Positions 1-10,099 of a DNA stretch of 64,000 bases are shown piece by piece. The stretch is from Shewanella putrefaciens (lineage in GTDB: Bacteria > Pseudomonadota > Gammaproteobacteria > Enterobacterales > Shewanellaceae). Location of the stretch: assembly GCF_016406325.1 (NCBI RefSeq), contig NZ_CP066370.1:2046001-2110000 (forward strand), in the 5' to 3' direction. Within the stretch, counting starts at the first letter, position 1; the number at the start of each line of letters is the position of its first letter. A program made the position numbers and the translations under genes. The notes beneath the pieces are model-generated. The model was not told where the DNA came from. It ran no database searches and worked only from the letters and a program-made list of their open reading frames with translations.

Positions 1-624
1 TTAGATACTGAAGTGTTAACGTCAGTCGCATCGCCTTTCCAAGGCAACGGTGGCTTAAAATTACTGAAAGGTAACTTAGGCCGCGCTGTGATCAAAGTGT
101 CTGCGGTACAAGAACAGCACCGTGTCGTTGAAGCGCCCGCGGTGGTGATTGACGATCAAAACAAACTCGATGCTTTGTTCAAAGCGGGCGCTTTGGATAG
201 AGATTGTGTTGTGGTGGTTAAAGGTCAAGGCCCGAAAGCCAACGGTATGCCAGAACTGCACAAGTTAACCCCATTATTGGGAACGCTTCAGGACAAAGGC
301 TTTAAAGTCGCACTGTTGACTGACGGTCGTATGTCTGGTGCGTCGGGTAAAGTCCCTGCGGCCATTCATTTAACGCCAGAAGCCTTAGATGGCGGCTTAA
401 TTGCCAAAGTCCAAGATGGCGACTTGATCCGTGTCGATGCGTTAACAGGCGAACTGAGCCTGCTGGTGTCAGAGACTGAACTTGCCACCAGAGCCGCGGG
501 AATAGTGGATTTACATCGTTCACGTTATGGTATGGGTCGCGAGTTATTCAGTGCGCTACGCTCAAATCTCAGCAGTCCAGAAACAGGTGCGCGTTGTACT
601 AATGCCATCGATGAACTTTATTAA
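1..624 (+). CDS. edd: Phosphogluconate dehydratase, C-terminal part
   Basis: This is the last 207 codons of 6-phosphogluconate dehydratase, which converts 6-phosphogluconate to KDPG in the Entner-Doudoroff pathway. The reading frame is open from base 1, so the gene begins upstream of the window. The C-terminal IlvD/Edd domain is visible, with the family segment [13 protein letters not shown] and the ending typical of Edd ([19 protein letters not shown]). The KDPG aldolase gene eda follows after 19 bp in the same direction, so the two are an operon. The assignment rests on family memory and on the eda neighbour; IlvD is less likely given that context. Confidence 0.95.
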   Translation, partial: LDTEVLTSVASPFQGNGGLKLLKGNLGRAVIKVSAVQEQHRVVEAPAVVIDDQNKLDALFKAGALDRDCVVVVKGQGPKANGMPELHKLTPLLGTLQDKGFKVALLTDGRMSGASGKVPAAIHLTPEALDGGLIAKVQDGDLIRVDALTGELSLLVSETELATRAAGIVDLHRSRYGMGRELFSALRSNLSSPETGARCTNAIDELY

Positions 625-643
625 ACAAAGGAAGAATAACGCA

Positions 644-1285
644 ATGCTTGAGAATAACTGGTCACTACAGCCACAAGATATTTTTAAACGCAGCCCTATT
701 GTTCCTGTGATGGTGATTAACAAGATTGAACATGCAGTGCCACTCGCTAAAGCACTGGTTGCCGGTGGTATTAGTGTATTAGAAGTGACTTTGCGTACGC
801 CTTGTGCACTCGAAGCTATCACTAAAATCGCCAAAGAAGTACCAGAGGCTTTAGTCGGTGCAGGAACCATTTTAAATGAGACTCAACTCAAACAGGCCAT
901 TGCCGCTGGCGCGCAGTTTATTATTACGCCGGGTGCTACGGTTGAACTGCTCAAAGCGGGTATGCAGGGACCCATTCCTTTGATCCCTGGTGTTGCTAGT
1001 ATTTCTGAGGTGATGGCTGGAATGGCACTTGGTTATACCCACTTTAAATTCTTCCCAGCTGAAGCCTCGGGTGGTGTGGATGCACTGAAAGCCTTTTCGG
1101 GCCCATTAGCGGATATTCGCTTTTGCCCAACAGGTGGCATTACGCCAAGCAGCTATAAAGATTATTTAGCGCTGAAAAACGTCGATTGTATTGGTGGTAG
1201 CTGGATTGCGCCAACGGATGCAATGGAACAGGGTGATTGGGCTCGTATCACTCAACTTTGTAAAGATGCCATCAGCGCTTTATAA
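644..1285 (+). CDS. eda: KDPG/KHG aldolase
   Basis: 2-keto-3-deoxy-6-phosphogluconate aldolase, 213 residues, cleaves KDPG to pyruvate and glyceraldehyde-3-phosphate. The class I aldolase fold shows the segment VGAGTI and the Schiff-base lysine region THFKFFPAE, followed by the phosphate-binding FCPTGGI. I chose ATG 644 because it has the purine-rich AAAGGAAG about 10 bp upstream and gives the usual family length; a longer open frame from 527 would overlap edd. It is the last gene of the edd-eda operon, closed by a strong terminator at 1311-1337. In Shewanella this operon belongs to the HexR regulon, but its promoter lies outside the window. Confidence 0.97.
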   Translation: MLENNWSLQPQDIFKRSPIVPVMVINKIEHAVPLAKALVAGGISVLEVTLRTPCALEAITKIAKEVPEALVGAGTILNETQLKQAIAAGAQFIITPGATVELLKAGMQGPIPLIPGVASISEVMAGMALGYTHFKFFPAEASGGVDALKAFSGPLADIRFCPTGGITPSSYKDYLALKNVDCIGGSWIAPTDAMEQGDWARITQLCKDAISAL

Positions 1286-1310
1286 ATCGAGCTTGAAATA
1301 GTGACAAAAT

Positions 1311-1337
1311 AAAAAACCACCGCGAGGTGGTTTTTTG
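1311..1337 (+). terminator. Rho-independent terminator of edd-eda
   Basis: The inverted repeat AACCACC / GGTGGTT is followed by a run of T and preceded by a run of A. It lies 25 bp after the eda stop. The flanking A and T runs make it potentially usable from both sides, since dgt converges from the right. Confidence 0.9.
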
Positions 1338-1453
1338 TCTTTTATCTTTCGCATTTTGATAAAGAACGGCTGCGATAGCAGACTCTACAGTAACACGAGC
1401 ATTTACAAACAGTCTGGCCTTATAGAAAGTCGAGTTGTGAAATGAGCACTTGT

Positions 1454-2803
1454 CTACATTTCCTTGCTCAGTTCCACATTCGAGCCCGCTTTAGGGCTAA
1501 ACAACTGCTGATATAGTCTGCCTGCAAACTCATCTGTCATCCCTGAAATATAATCCGCTAATATTCTGTGACTGTTCAAGCCTTGCTGCTCACTTTCTCG
1601 CCAACGCACTTGGGTGTTCAGTGGCAGTAAACGCTCGGGATCGGAAGCGAAGGCTTCGAATAATCCCATCACAATTTGCTGGCCCTTATATTCGAGCATT
1701 TGGATCTCAGGTTTACGAATAACGTATTTATACACCAGTTGCTTGAGCACATTGAGCGCAATAGCAAATTCGGGCTCTAAGGTCGCATTAAAGCGCAATA
1801 ATGGCTCTTCGAACACGTCATCTTCTGAGATCACAATAGCGGTGACAAAGCCATTAACGAGTGTGCCTATGGCATCTTTACGTAGGTGATGCTCATGGGA
1901 AAACAGCTTGTTGCCAATATCGGCCAGCTCTTGTTTTATCCACGCATCACTGCTGTTGGTCAGTGTCGGCGCCACATCTTGATGCCACTGGGATGCCGTG
2001 ACTATGCCCATCACAATCGCATCTTCGAGATCGTGCACCGCATAGGCGATGTCATCTGCCAGTTCCATAATCGAGCAATCGAAGGATTTAAACTGGGTTC
2101 GCAAATGCGGATAGTGGTGCAGGGCGGGGTGTGAACCTTGCTGAGTTGATGTAAAACGACGGCTATCCGCCTCAGACAAAGACTCAAGCACCCAAGCGAA
2201 AATGTCGTTATCATCATCGAAAATGCCCTTAACCGGCGGCCATTGTGACGGCTTGAGTTGTCTATGGTTGGTGATTTCATTATGTTCACCCGCGACAAAT
2301 AGCTTCGAGTACGGCGCAGGGTATTTCAAAATGCCGAGCATAGTTCGGCGGCATAGGTTCATGCCAAAATCTAAGGTATAGGGCTCAAGTTTCGATAAAA
2401 TACGAAAGGTTTGGCCATTGCCTTCAAAGCCGCCGTGGTCGCGCATCATGTAATTTAATGCCACTTCGCCACCGTGGCCGAAGGGTGGATGACCAATATC
2501 GTGGGCTAAACATAAGGACTCTAATAAGCTCATAGAGCAAAGCAGTTGTTTATGTTGTGGATATTTGCGCCTGAGCTGAGCAGCTATGCCGGTACCAATT
2601 TGCGAGACTTCGAGTGAGTGGGTTAATCGGGTACGATAGAAGTCATTCATGCCAACGCCGAGCACTTGTGTCTTGGCCTGTAGGCGGCGAAAGGCGGCCG
2701 AGTGGAGAATACGTGCCCTGTCTCTTTGGTAGGGGCTGCGGTGATCAAAGCGCCTTTGTTTATCTTCACCATGGCGGCGTTCTTGCCAAACACTTGAAGT
2801 CAT
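1454..2803 (-). CDS. dGTPase family (deoxyguanosinetriphosphate triphosphohydrolase-like)
   Basis: HD-domain hydrolase, about 449 residues, of the Dgt family that removes triphosphate from dNTPs. The metal ligands are visible as [13 protein letters not shown] and, later, [15 protein letters not shown], the characteristic dGTPase HD signature, and a conserved [11 protein letters not shown] stretch lies near the N-terminus. I prefer the ATG at 2803 because AGGA sits 6 bp before it, whereas for the ATG two codons upstream it is too close. The gene lies 25 bp downstream of yfbR, pointing to co-transcription. The exact nucleotide preference cannot be read from the sequence. Confidence 0.93.
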   Translation of the reverse strand: MTSSVWQERRHGEDKQRRFDHRSPYQRDRARILHSAAFRRLQAKTQVLGVGMNDFYRTRLTHSLEVSQIGTGIAAQLRRKYPQHKQLLCSMSLLESLCLAHDIGHPPFGHGGEVALNYMMRDHGGFEGNGQTFRILSKLEPYTLDFGMNLCRRTMLGILKYPAPYSKLFVAGEHNEITNHRQLKPSQWPPVKGIFDDDNDIFAWVLESLSEADSRRFTSTQQGSHPALHHYPHLRTQFKSFDCSIMELADDIAYAVHDLEDAIVMGIVTASQWHQDVAPTLTNSSDAWIKQELADIGNKLFSHEHHLRKDAIGTLVNGFVTAIVISEDDVFEEPLLRFNATLEPEFAIALNVLKQLVYKYVIRKPEIQMLEYKGQQIVMGLFEAFASDPERLLPLNTQVRWRESEQQGLNSHRILADYISGMTDEFAGRLYQQLFSPKAGSNVELSKEM

Positions 2804-2828
2804 ATGCATTCCTAGCGAGAGTGGAAAA

Positions 2829-3416
2829 TCAAAGCATCTTGTTAATTTCGTCTAAATTCAAAGTGAAACTGGGTACAAAGCAGTTCATAAAATACTGTAC
2901 CGCGGGATCGGGATTCGTCGCCAGCATGTCTTCAAGTCGTTTGCGGGCGGTATTGAATTCACTGTTGCCAGCGCGGTTTTCTTCAAGGCATTTAAGATAG
3001 GCGCACAGCGTATCGGCGGATTTCACTATGGTCTTGTAAACGGGATCGGCGTAATCGCTGATGAACAGACTACGATAATCTTCTTTAAATTCCTCCGGTA
3101 CCATATCTAACATGCGCTGCTCGGCAATCGCCTCAATCTTTTTATACTCGGCTTCAATTTCTTTATTGAAGTATTTCACTGGCGTCGGTAAGTCACCCGT
3201 GAGAATTTCACTGGCATCGTGGAAAATCGCCAAACTGGTGGCTTGATGGGGGCAGAGCGTCGTGCCGAATTTCTTATTACTGATTATCACCAACGCATGG
3301 GCCACCATGGCCACCTGCAACGAGTGTTCTTGAACATTTTCAGTGCGTACGTTGTACATCAAGGGCCAGCGTTGGATAAGCTTCATGCGAGCTAAATGGG
3401 CAAATAAGTGACTCAT
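2829..3416 (-). CDS. yfbR: 5'-deoxynucleotidase YfbR
   Basis: HD-domain phosphatase of 195 residues that dephosphorylates deoxyribonucleoside 5'-monophosphates. The visible ligands are in [16 protein letters not shown] and [19 protein letters not shown], the latter being the signature of the YfbR family, and a C-terminal Asp-containing helix follows. An AGGA ribosome site sits 5 bp before the ATG. Directly downstream on the same strand is the dGTPase gene, so one transcript would encode hydrolysis of both dNTP and dNMP. No regulator site was recognised. Confidence 0.95.
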   Translation of the reverse strand: MSHLFAHLARMKLIQRWPLMYNVRTENVQEHSLQVAMVAHALVIISNKKFGTTLCPHQATSLAIFHDASEILTGDLPTPVKYFNKEIEAEYKKIEAIAEQRMLDMVPEEFKEDYRSLFISDYADPVYKTIVKSADTLCAYLKCLEENRAGNSEFNTARKRLEDMLATNPDPAVQYFMNCFVPSFTLNLDEINKML

Positions 3417-3543
3417 AGTTTTCCTATTTATTCGAAGGCCTGCAGCTAATTCGAGGGCCAGCGTTTATGCTAACTAAGTCTTAGATTATCACAGCCTTGG
3501 GTGACAAGTGAGCCAGCATCATACACTTGCGATAAAATATCCC

Positions 3544-3574
3544 ATAAAAAAAGCGATCGTGTAGATCGCTTTAA
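3544..3574 (-). terminator. Rho-independent terminator of alaA
   Basis: Read on the minus strand, AAAGCGATC, a five-base loop and GATCGCTTT are followed by a T run. It lies about 45 bp after the alaA stop and separates alaA from yfbR. Confidence 0.88.
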
Positions 3575-3616
3575 ACTATTTCACCGTCAAAGGTTTAGCA
3601 CGGATCCCAAACTAGC

Positions 3617-4831
3617 CTATTGACGATAGGTCTCGAGGAAAGTGCCGAACTCAGTTAAGGCCTTATTGAGATCTTCCTTGTACGGTAGGAATACGACACG
3701 CAAGTGATCCGGCTCTGGCCAGTTAAAGGCGCTACCATGGACTAACAGAATTTTCTTTTCCCGGAGTAAATCCAGTACTAAACGCTCATCATCTCGCAGA
3801 TTGAATTTTTTCATATCCAATTTGGGGAAGGCATAGAGTGCACCCTTTGGTTTTTTCACGCTCACGCCGGGGATTTGGTTAAGCAATTCATAACAAGCAT
3901 CCCGTTGAACCGTAAGGCGGCCATTAGGCAAAATAAGCTCGTTAATGCTTTGGTAACCGCCAAGCGCGGTTTGAATCGCATGTTGATTGGGCACGTTTGC
4001 ACAAAGGCGCATCGAGGACAGCATTTCTAAGCCTTCGATGTAACTTTTAGCAGCCTTAAGATTGCCAGATAACATCATCCAACCGACACGAAATCCTGCT
4101 GCACGATAAGCCTTTGATAAACCGTTAAACGTAACAGTTAAAATATCGTCTGATAAACCTGCTGCAGGAATATGTTTGGCTTCATCGTATAAAATTTTGT
4201 CGTAAATTTCATCGGCAAATAGGATCAGATCATGTTGACGGCACAGTTCAACCACTTGCAGCAGTAATTCTCTACTGTATACCGCTCCCGTTGGGTTGTT
4301 TGGGTTAATCAGCACTATGCCGCGGGTACGTGATGAGATTTTGCTTTTAATGTCGTTGAGATCGGGGAACCAGTCTGCTTCTTCATCGCAGCGATAATGT
4401 ACCGCTTTGCCGCCCGCGAGGTTGGCCGCCGCAGTCCACAGAGGATAGTCTGGTGAGGGGATTAAGATCTCATCGTCGGTATTCAGCAAACCTTGCATCG
4501 CCATCATAATGAGTTCTGAAACGCCATTACCGATATAGATATCTTCGATATCAACACCAAAAATCCCTAGGGATTGATAATACTGCACGATAGCCTTGCG
4601 GGCAGAGAATAATCCTTTTGACTCACAGTAGCCTTGGGCACTGGGTAAATTAAGGATCACATCGCGCACAATTTCCTCTGGCGCTTCAAAACCGAAGGGG
4701 GCTGGATTACCAATGTTGAGTTTGAGGATTCGATGCCCCTCGTCTTCTAAACGTCTGGCTTCCTTGTGCACTGGGCCGCGGATGTCATAGCAAACGCTAT
4801 CCAGTTTGTTGGATTTGATGATAGGGCGCAT
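3617..4831 (-). CDS. alaA: Glutamate-pyruvate aminotransferase AlaA
   Basis: Class I/II PLP-dependent aminotransferase, 404 residues, very close to E. coli AlaA along its whole length. It makes alanine from pyruvate and glutamate. Visible features are the N-terminal LNIGNPAPFGFEAP, the INPNNPTGAVYS substrate/PLP segment, FADEIYDKILYD, and the PLP lysine in NGLSKAYRAAGFRVGW; the carboxylate-binding arginine is in DHLRVVFLP. GAGGTG lies 5 bp before the ATG. It is a single-gene unit with its own terminator, preceded by a long intergenic region shared with the divergent NhaC gene. Confidence 0.95.
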   Translation of the reverse strand: MRPIIKSNKLDSVCYDIRGPVHKEARRLEDEGHRILKLNIGNPAPFGFEAPEEIVRDVILNLPSAQGYCESKGLFSARKAIVQYYQSLGIFGVDIEDIYIGNGVSELIMMAMQGLLNTDDEILIPSPDYPLWTAAANLAGGKAVHYRCDEEADWFPDLNDIKSKISSRTRGIVLINPNNPTGAVYSRELLLQVVELCRQHDLILFADEIYDKILYDEAKHIPAAGLSDDILTVTFNGLSKAYRAAGFRVGWMMLSGNLKAAKSYIEGLEMLSSMRLCANVPNQHAIQTALGGYQSINELILPNGRLTVQRDACYELLNQIPGVSVKKPKGALYAFPKLDMKKFNLRDDERLVLDLLREKKILLVHGSAFNWPEPDHLRVVFLPYKEDLNKALTEFGTFLETYRQ

Positions 4832-5616
4832 TTACACCTCGGAACATGCATAAAATTTTGGCTTAAGTTAGCGCACCATAACGAAATTTAGTGGGTTAAG
4901 GAAGGGGGAAAGGCTTTGATGAGCACATTTTTTTAAAAAATATATCAGTTAAATATGCTTTAACAGTCAATTAATGAAATTGTATCAAGTTTTATATTCT
5001 GAATTTTTTGTGAATATAGGATTATTTAGCTAAAGCCTGTGTCTATTAAAACTCGTTTTACGCGTTCTGGTAATGAACGTCACGAAACTAATAAAGTGCT
5101 CTACAAAAATGAGTGTCATTGGTGATGCAATCATCGCTTGCTATTTGTTGCCTGCTCCGTTCCAAATCCTTGCTGGGGAAAAGTGCATATTAGCCCAAGC
5201 TTAATGATTGATTTTTAATCACAGATTTTTGATAAAATGATCTTATACAAGCTGCATATTACTATTGTGGTAAATAGGCATATTTATTGAATGCTTATTA
5301 AGCTAAGAGAATCATATATGCCTAAGTTGCTAGAGAGTTAAAGTTGTTTAAAGTCAATGTATTATGTTGATATTGCTCGCGGTCGTTAAAATTATTTTCT
5401 ATCTCGTTAAATTTATTGTTGACTCATTATTCGATGCGCTTTATTTTCTGCGCGATGTTTTTGGCAAGGCACTTTAGATTGCACGCTTTTAGCGAGTTTT
5501 TCTATAAGGTTAGTCATTATGAAGCAGCAGTTTTGGCGCTCTGTATCGAGGTGATTGCAGGCGCTGTTCTAAAACCTTTTGCCTTTTAGGCGACTTAAAT
5601 TAGAGGACCTAAGTGC
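4832..5616. other. 785-bp intergenic region between alaA and the NhaC-family gene
   Basis: This AT-rich stretch has no convincing ORF or RNA gene. It must hold both divergent promoters. I looked for a lysine riboswitch, because some NhaC relatives (LysW) carry one, but the conserved internal motifs are not present; only one short segment near 5546-5560 (ATCGAGGTGATTG) resembles part of one. A hexamer pair resembling a promoter occurs near 5210-5240 but the spacing is poor. Confidence 0.5.
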
Positions 5617-6999
5617 ATGTCTGAACCGACAGCGTTAAGTCTTATTCCACCTTTGGTGGTATTGGTGTTAGCCATCTGGTTACGCCGTCCCATTTTGTCC
5701 CTGATCATCGGTGCAGTAAGTGGTTTGCTGCTACTCGACCCAAGTGAAGTGTTAAATAATTTTGCCAGTGCATCCCTTAAGGTTATGGGTGATGAAACCA
5801 TTGGTTGGTTAATTTTAGTATGTGGTTGTTTTGGTGCTTTAATTGCACTCTTAGTGCGCACTGGTGGTGCTTTAGCATTTGGTCATAATGCATTGAAATT
5901 TGCCAAAGGCCCTAAATCATCGCTTTTTATGACGTTTATTCTCGGTATCGTTATTTTTATCGATGATTATCTTAATGCGTTGACCGTGGGTGAAACCATG
6001 AAGCGCGTGACCGATAAGTTTAAAGTATCCCGAGAAATGTTAGCTTATGTTGTGGACTCTACAGCGGCACCTGTGTGCGTGTTAGTGCCTTTATCGACTT
6101 GGGCCGTATTCTTCGGTGGTTTACTGGTTGATAATGGGGTGGCAGCACAAGGTCAGGGGATTGCTGTCTATATGCAAGCCATTCCTTACATGCTCTATGC
6201 TTGGTTAGCTGTTGCTATGGTACTACTTGTTGTATTAGGTATTGTTCCAGCAATTGGTCCAATGAAAAAGGCGCAGTTACGTGCAGCACAAGGCGAACCC
6301 GCTCAAGAACAAGTCGATTTTGAACAGGTGCAGACCTCAGATGAATATGCGGTTAAAGCGATCGAAGAAGAATTTAAGCATGCAGACAATCATGGCAAGC
6401 TACATAATTTTTTAGTGCCTATTGGGTTATTAGTTGCTTTTACCGTGTACTTTGACATCGACGTCTGGAAGGGATTGCTGGCCACTTTAGTGTTTACACT
6501 TCCTTATTATGCGGTGCAGCGTTTAATGCCATTGTCAGAAATGATGGATCAAATGATTGATGGTTTTAAGGGCATGTTGCCAGCGATAGGTACTGTAATT
6601 GCTGCATTTGTGTTTAAGGATGTGTGTGATCAGTTATTATTACCACAGTATGTGATTACCGCATTAAGTCCTTTTATGACACCTTCGCTGTTACCTGCGG
6701 TGGTATTCCTCTCTATGTCTGTACTTGCATTTGCAACAGGGTCAAGCTGGGGAATTTTTGCAGTGACAATTCCAATTGTTATGCCATTGGCTCAATCTGT
6801 TGGAGCTGATATCCCCTTAGTAATTGGTGCACTTTTATCTGCATCTTCATTTGGTAGTCAAGCGTGTTTTTACTCGGATTCAACTGTGTTAGCGGCACAG
6901 GGGTCTGGTTGCAACTTAGTCAGTCATGCTGTGACTCAGTTACCTTATGCGCTTATCGCAGCGGTGCTTGCTTTTGTGGGCTTTATATTGATAGCCTAA
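5617..6999 (+). CDS. NhaC-family Na+/H+ antiporter-like transporter
   Basis: Inner-membrane protein of 460 residues with about 11-12 hydrophobic segments spread over the whole length. Family marks are the acidic intramembrane segment IVIFIDDYLNALTVG, then STAAPVCVLVPLSTWAVF and, near the C-terminus, FATGSSWGIFAVTIPIVMP and GSQACFYSDSTVLAAQGS. These are typical of the NhaC superfamily, members of which exchange Na+ and H+ or carry amino acids. A hydrophilic loop rich in Glu, Gln and Lys lies around residues 220-265. The start is an ATG with AGAGGA upstream. It is monocistronic, closed by the terminator at 7027-7053. The substrate cannot be decided from the sequence. Confidence 0.9.
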   Translation: MSEPTALSLIPPLVVLVLAIWLRRPILSLIIGAVSGLLLLDPSEVLNNFASASLKVMGDETIGWLILVCGCFGALIALLVRTGGALAFGHNALKFAKGPKSSLFMTFILGIVIFIDDYLNALTVGETMKRVTDKFKVSREMLAYVVDSTAAPVCVLVPLSTWAVFFGGLLVDNGVAAQGQGIAVYMQAIPYMLYAWLAVAMVLLVVLGIVPAIGPMKKAQLRAAQGEPAQEQVDFEQVQTSDEYAVKAIEEEFKHADNHGKLHNFLVPIGLLVAFTVYFDIDVWKGLLATLVFTLPYYAVQRLMPLSEMMDQMIDGFKGMLPAIGTVIAAFVFKDVCDQLLLPQYVITALSPFMTPSLLPAVVFLSMSVLAFATGSSWGIFAVTIPIVMPLAQSVGADIPLVIGALLSASSFGSQACFYSDSTVLAAQGSGCNLVSHAVTQLPYALIAAVLAFVGFILIA

Positions 7000-7026
7000 A
7001 ACACATTTTGTGGATTCTTTGAATAT

Positions 7027-7053
7027 AAAAAACCAGCTTCGGCTGGTTTTTTA
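7027..7053 (+). terminator. Rho-independent terminator of the NhaC-family gene
   Basis: AAAACCAGC, a short TTC loop and GCTGGTTTT are followed by T-rich sequence, 28 bp after the stop codon. Confidence 0.88.
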
Positions 7054-7214
7054 TATTTTGCTAACTCTGATGCGTACGCCTAACTAGAAATATAGTATAT
7101 TGCCCAAACATTTACCCTAGTTTGTATTTTTGCTCTCTGCGAGTGAGAGATGTGAGTGCTGATCTACAACAATGAGCAAATGTATTATTTATTAAGGGAG
7201 TAATAGGATCGAGA

Positions 7215-8036
7215 ATGGATAAGAAAGCGAAAAAAATACTGTTTTCCACTTACTGGAAAAACGGCTGGATAGATTCAAAAGACAGAGTTTTAAATGCTGA
7301 TGATTTCGAATATGCAAAGTCAAAGGGACTCATGTTTGAGCCGATTTCAATTTCCCATGATGAATGCATTGCATCGATTGTTGATTTGGTTGCAAATATA
7401 AGTAAAGCGCAAATAGCAAAAGGTTTTTTAAGTAGCTTGACTTCTCGCCGATTGGATCTGAGATCTTCGTTGTCTTCATACTCAATGGCTAAACATATAC
7501 CCGCACATCAATATACACCAGTTATCTCTGGAACTTCCTATAAAGAGGGGATAGCAACATCCCATTCTTACACTTGTAGTATTTGTAGGGATGTTCAATA
7601 CGGGGTTGGGGGTGCAGAAGCTTATGTTAACACTGATCTTAATGTGCTTAATTTTGAACGAATAAAATGGGGTGGTGTGCGTCATGGTAATATCCTTTAT
7701 ATGCTCTTTGACTTAGAGCAATTCAACAATACGGATATTCCTGAACCCACTTCTGATGATATTTTCTGCTTTAAGGAAATCTTGAAGACAATTGAAAATT
7801 CAGCGCCAGAAGATTATCCAAGTACGCTTGAAAAACGCTTAGCGACGGTTATTAAATCCAGCAAAACAGAAAGACAGATGTTAATTGAAATTTTAGCCAG
7901 TATGGGGGTATTAAAGCCAAGTCACTATGATAGACCCAGAAGGGGCAAAAATGACTGGGTTTTTGCTGAGTATTGGCGAGGCGAGGATAAATACAGCCGT
8001 GAAGCCATAGGTGAATATTTTGCCAAGTATATATAA
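7215..8036 (+). CDS. Hypothetical protein with a CxxC motif
   Basis: A 273-residue soluble protein that I do not recognise. It is rich in Lys and Ser at the N-terminus and has a single CSIC motif near residue 121, which alone cannot make a full zinc site. The middle contains FERIKWGGVRHGNILYMLFDLEQF, and the C-terminal 45 residues (from MGVLKPSHYDRP to EYWRGEDKY) look like a compact conserved domain. There is no signal peptide or membrane segment. AGGA stands 6 bp before the ATG. It is more AT-rich than its neighbours and sits alone between the NhaC terminator and the convergent efp terminator, so it may have been acquired. Function unknown. Confidence 0.75.
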   Translation: MDKKAKKILFSTYWKNGWIDSKDRVLNADDFEYAKSKGLMFEPISISHDECIASIVDLVANISKAQIAKGFLSSLTSRRLDLRSSLSSYSMAKHIPAHQYTPVISGTSYKEGIATSHSYTCSICRDVQYGVGGAEAYVNTDLNVLNFERIKWGGVRHGNILYMLFDLEQFNNTDIPEPTSDDIFCFKEILKTIENSAPEDYPSTLEKRLATVIKSSKTERQMLIEILASMGVLKPSHYDRPRRGKNDWVFAEYWRGEDKYSREAIGEYFAKYI

Positions 8037-8152
8037 GGCTGTGAATATTATCTTTTGCTAGGCTAGGAACTCATCAAATACGCATGCTTTGGCTGCAATA
8101 TTCAGCGTTCGAGTTTGATAGATTAAGCCGCTAATAAGATAAAACCAATGTA

Positions 8153-8180
8153 TAAAAAAGCCAGTGCAAGCACTGGCTGT
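8153..8180 (-). terminator. Rho-independent terminator of earP-efp
   Basis: On the minus strand, AGCCAGTG, a short loop and CACTGGCT are followed by a run of T, 27 bp after the efp stop. Confidence 0.88.
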
Positions 8181-8206
8181 TAACGTCTGGTAAACGGGAA
8201 GTGCAA

Positions 8207-8767
8207 TTAAACGCGCTTCTTGAATTCACCAGTACGAGTGTCGATTTCAATTTTATCGCCTACTTTCACGAAGTCAGCAACACTCACTGTGCCGCCGCCA
8301 GTGATAGTCGCTGGCTTCATCACTTTACCTGAAGTATCGCCACGAGCTGAAGGCTCAGTGTAGATCACTTCACGTACGATAGTGGTTGGCATTTCAACAG
8401 AGATAGCTTTGCCATCATAGAAAGTCACTTGGCAAGTTTCTTCCATACCGTCAACGATATAAGCTGCTGCATCACCTAAGTTTTCAGCTTCTACGTCGTA
8501 TTGGTTGTATTCTGCATCCATAAATACATACATAGGATCAGCAAAGTAAGAATAAGTACAATCCAGACGATCTAATACGATGTCTTCTAACTTATCTTCA
8601 CCTTTGAAAGTGGTTTCTGTACCAGAGTTAAGCAGTAAGTTCTTTAACTTTAACTTAACGATAGCAGCGTTACGGCCAGAACGAGTTGTTTCAGTTTTCT
8701 GTACAACCCATGGGCTGCCATCTAACATGATCACGTTACCAGGACGGATTTCATGAGCAGTTTTCAT
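8207..8767 (-). CDS. efp: Elongation factor P (Arg32 type)
   Basis: EF-P, 186 residues, binds between the ribosomal P and E sites and relieves stalling at polyproline. It has the three expected OB-like domains; domain I carries the tip loop TTRSGRNAA, in which the modified position is Arg32 rather than lysine. Arg32-type EF-P is activated by rhamnosylation by EarP, as established in S. oneidensis and Pseudomonas. The earP gene stands 44 bp upstream on the same strand, which fits this exactly. The C-terminal domain contains [16 protein letters not shown]. Its start is an ATG after a purine-rich leader. Confidence 0.98.
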   Translation of the reverse strand: MKTAHEIRPGNVIMLDGSPWVVQKTETTRSGRNAAIVKLKLKNLLLNSGTETTFKGEDKLEDIVLDRLDCTYSYFADPMYVFMDAEYNQYDVEAENLGDAAAYIVDGMEETCQVTFYDGKAISVEMPTTIVREVIYTEPSARGDTSGKVMKPATITGGGTVSVADFVKVGDKIEIDTRTGEFKKRV

Positions 8768-8811
8768 TACACTATTTCCTATATGTAGATTTTCTATTTT
8801 CGCGCAGCATC

Positions 8812-9990
8812 TTAGCTTTTTTTAACGAATTGGACTAGCCGAGTTGCGAGATCTGCAGCATTTATTGCGTCAATTGGCCATTGTTTAGCATGTTGCAACA
8901 AGGGCAAACTGACTGGATTAAGGTTTTGCCAATGATTTACCACGGCAGATTGCAATCCTTGGTTGAATGCTAAATTCAAGTTAGTCCAAGTTTGTGCAAT
9001 TTCAGGGAGCAGATTATCGCAGTAAAGTTGGATAAAAGCTCCTAATTTTATGAGGTGATAGTCATCTTCTTGTGGATAAATGTGCCAAATAAAAGGTTTA
9101 GCAGCCCATTGTGCCCGAAGAAAACTATCTTCACCGCGTACGATATTAACATCACAGCTCCAGAGCAGGCGATCAAACCCATGTTGATCTGTCATAGGTA
9201 AAATATGCAGGGTTAAATTGCCATGATTTACCTGTTGACCCGGCACTAGCGCGGCAATTTCACAGGGCAGTAAATGAGTCAGACTGTTTAAGCTACGCCC
9301 CTTTGGGATCAGTGCATGGATTTTTGCTGTCGATTGCTGCCATAACTCACATAATGCGGGTAGCGCCTCGGTCTCATAGCTAAAAACGCTAATCACTGTG
9401 TCTTGTTCCTGAATGCCCTTAAGACCTAAATCAGTAAAGAGCTGCAATTTATTCGCAGTGTTAGCTTGCCATGCATCACGCTTTGCAAATAAATCTTGTT
9501 CGCAGATAAGTCCACCCGTTTTGGCGCTAAAACCAGGAAAGTAGAAATACTTTTTCAAACCATTGGCTTGTAATGAAGGCAAACCATGGCAGCCTTCAAC
9601 CCAATCCTCAGCGCTTAGATACTCTAAATTCAGCCAGACAGGTACAGATTTGGGAGCATGTTGATGTAAATAAACCAACTGTTCTTTTACCTGTTCGGGT
9701 AATTCACAGGCAAAGGCTTCTATGAGCACACTTCCTGCGACAAACGCTATAGGCAAAGGCTCTATCCAATGAATAATATTCACGTCATTGAAAGTTTGAA
9801 TCGCCTTTCGTGGATCGAGTGTCGGTAATATATGGGAGAAGCTTGCAAGATCGTCAACCCATAAATTGACGGGGAGCTGATATTCATTCACCAATTGTTT
9901 GGCTAAACGCCAAGTGACGCCGATATCACCGTAGTTATCGACAACAGTGCAAAAGATATCCCAATGATTGGAGCAGGGCGTTTTGATCAT
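8812..9990 (-). CDS. earP: EF-P arginine rhamnosyltransferase EarP
   Basis: A 392-residue glycosyltransferase of the DUF2331/EarP family, which transfers rhamnose from dTDP-rhamnose to Arg32 of EF-P. The N-terminus has the family segment [21 protein letters not shown], where an aspartate acts in catalysis and substrate binding, and the C-terminal GT-B half carries [24 protein letters not shown], the nucleotide-sugar binding signature of this family. It is transcribed ahead of efp with 44 bp between them. The efp product next door has arginine at position 32, as EarP requires. Enzymes that make dTDP-rhamnose are not in the window. Confidence 0.96.
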   Translation of the reverse strand: MIKTPCSNHWDIFCTVVDNYGDIGVTWRLAKQLVNEYQLPVNLWVDDLASFSHILPTLDPRKAIQTFNDVNIIHWIEPLPIAFVAGSVLIEAFACELPEQVKEQLVYLHQHAPKSVPVWLNLEYLSAEDWVEGCHGLPSLQANGLKKYFYFPGFSAKTGGLICEQDLFAKRDAWQANTANKLQLFTDLGLKGIQEQDTVISVFSYETEALPALCELWQQSTAKIHALIPKGRSLNSLTHLLPCEIAALVPGQQVNHGNLTLHILPMTDQHGFDRLLWSCDVNIVRGEDSFLRAQWAAKPFIWHIYPQEDDYHLIKLGAFIQLYCDNLLPEIAQTWTNLNLAFNQGLQSAVVNHWQNLNPVSLPLLQHAKQWPIDAINAADLATRLVQFVKKS

Positions 9991-10053
9991 GAGTGTGGTT
10001 TTTCGTTATCCCGCGATGAAACAATCTAATTTTTATGCATGAAAATCGATGCA

Positions 10054-10082
10054 TAAAAAAAGCGGCGTTTAAGCCGCTTCCT
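10054..10082 (-). terminator. Rho-independent terminator of fldA
   Basis: On the minus strand, AGCGGC, a short loop and GCCGCT are followed by a T run. It lies between fldA and earP. Confidence 0.88.
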
Positions 10083-10099
10083 TTAAATGATCAACAGAA

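Noticed and set aside
2614..3000. Plus-strand ORF of 128 residues across dgt and yfbR
   Set aside because: It is antisense to two well-supported genes with no domain of its own.
5030..5616. Possible lysine riboswitch before the NhaC-family gene
   Set aside because: Only one short motif (around 5546-5560) resembles it; the other conserved segments are missing.
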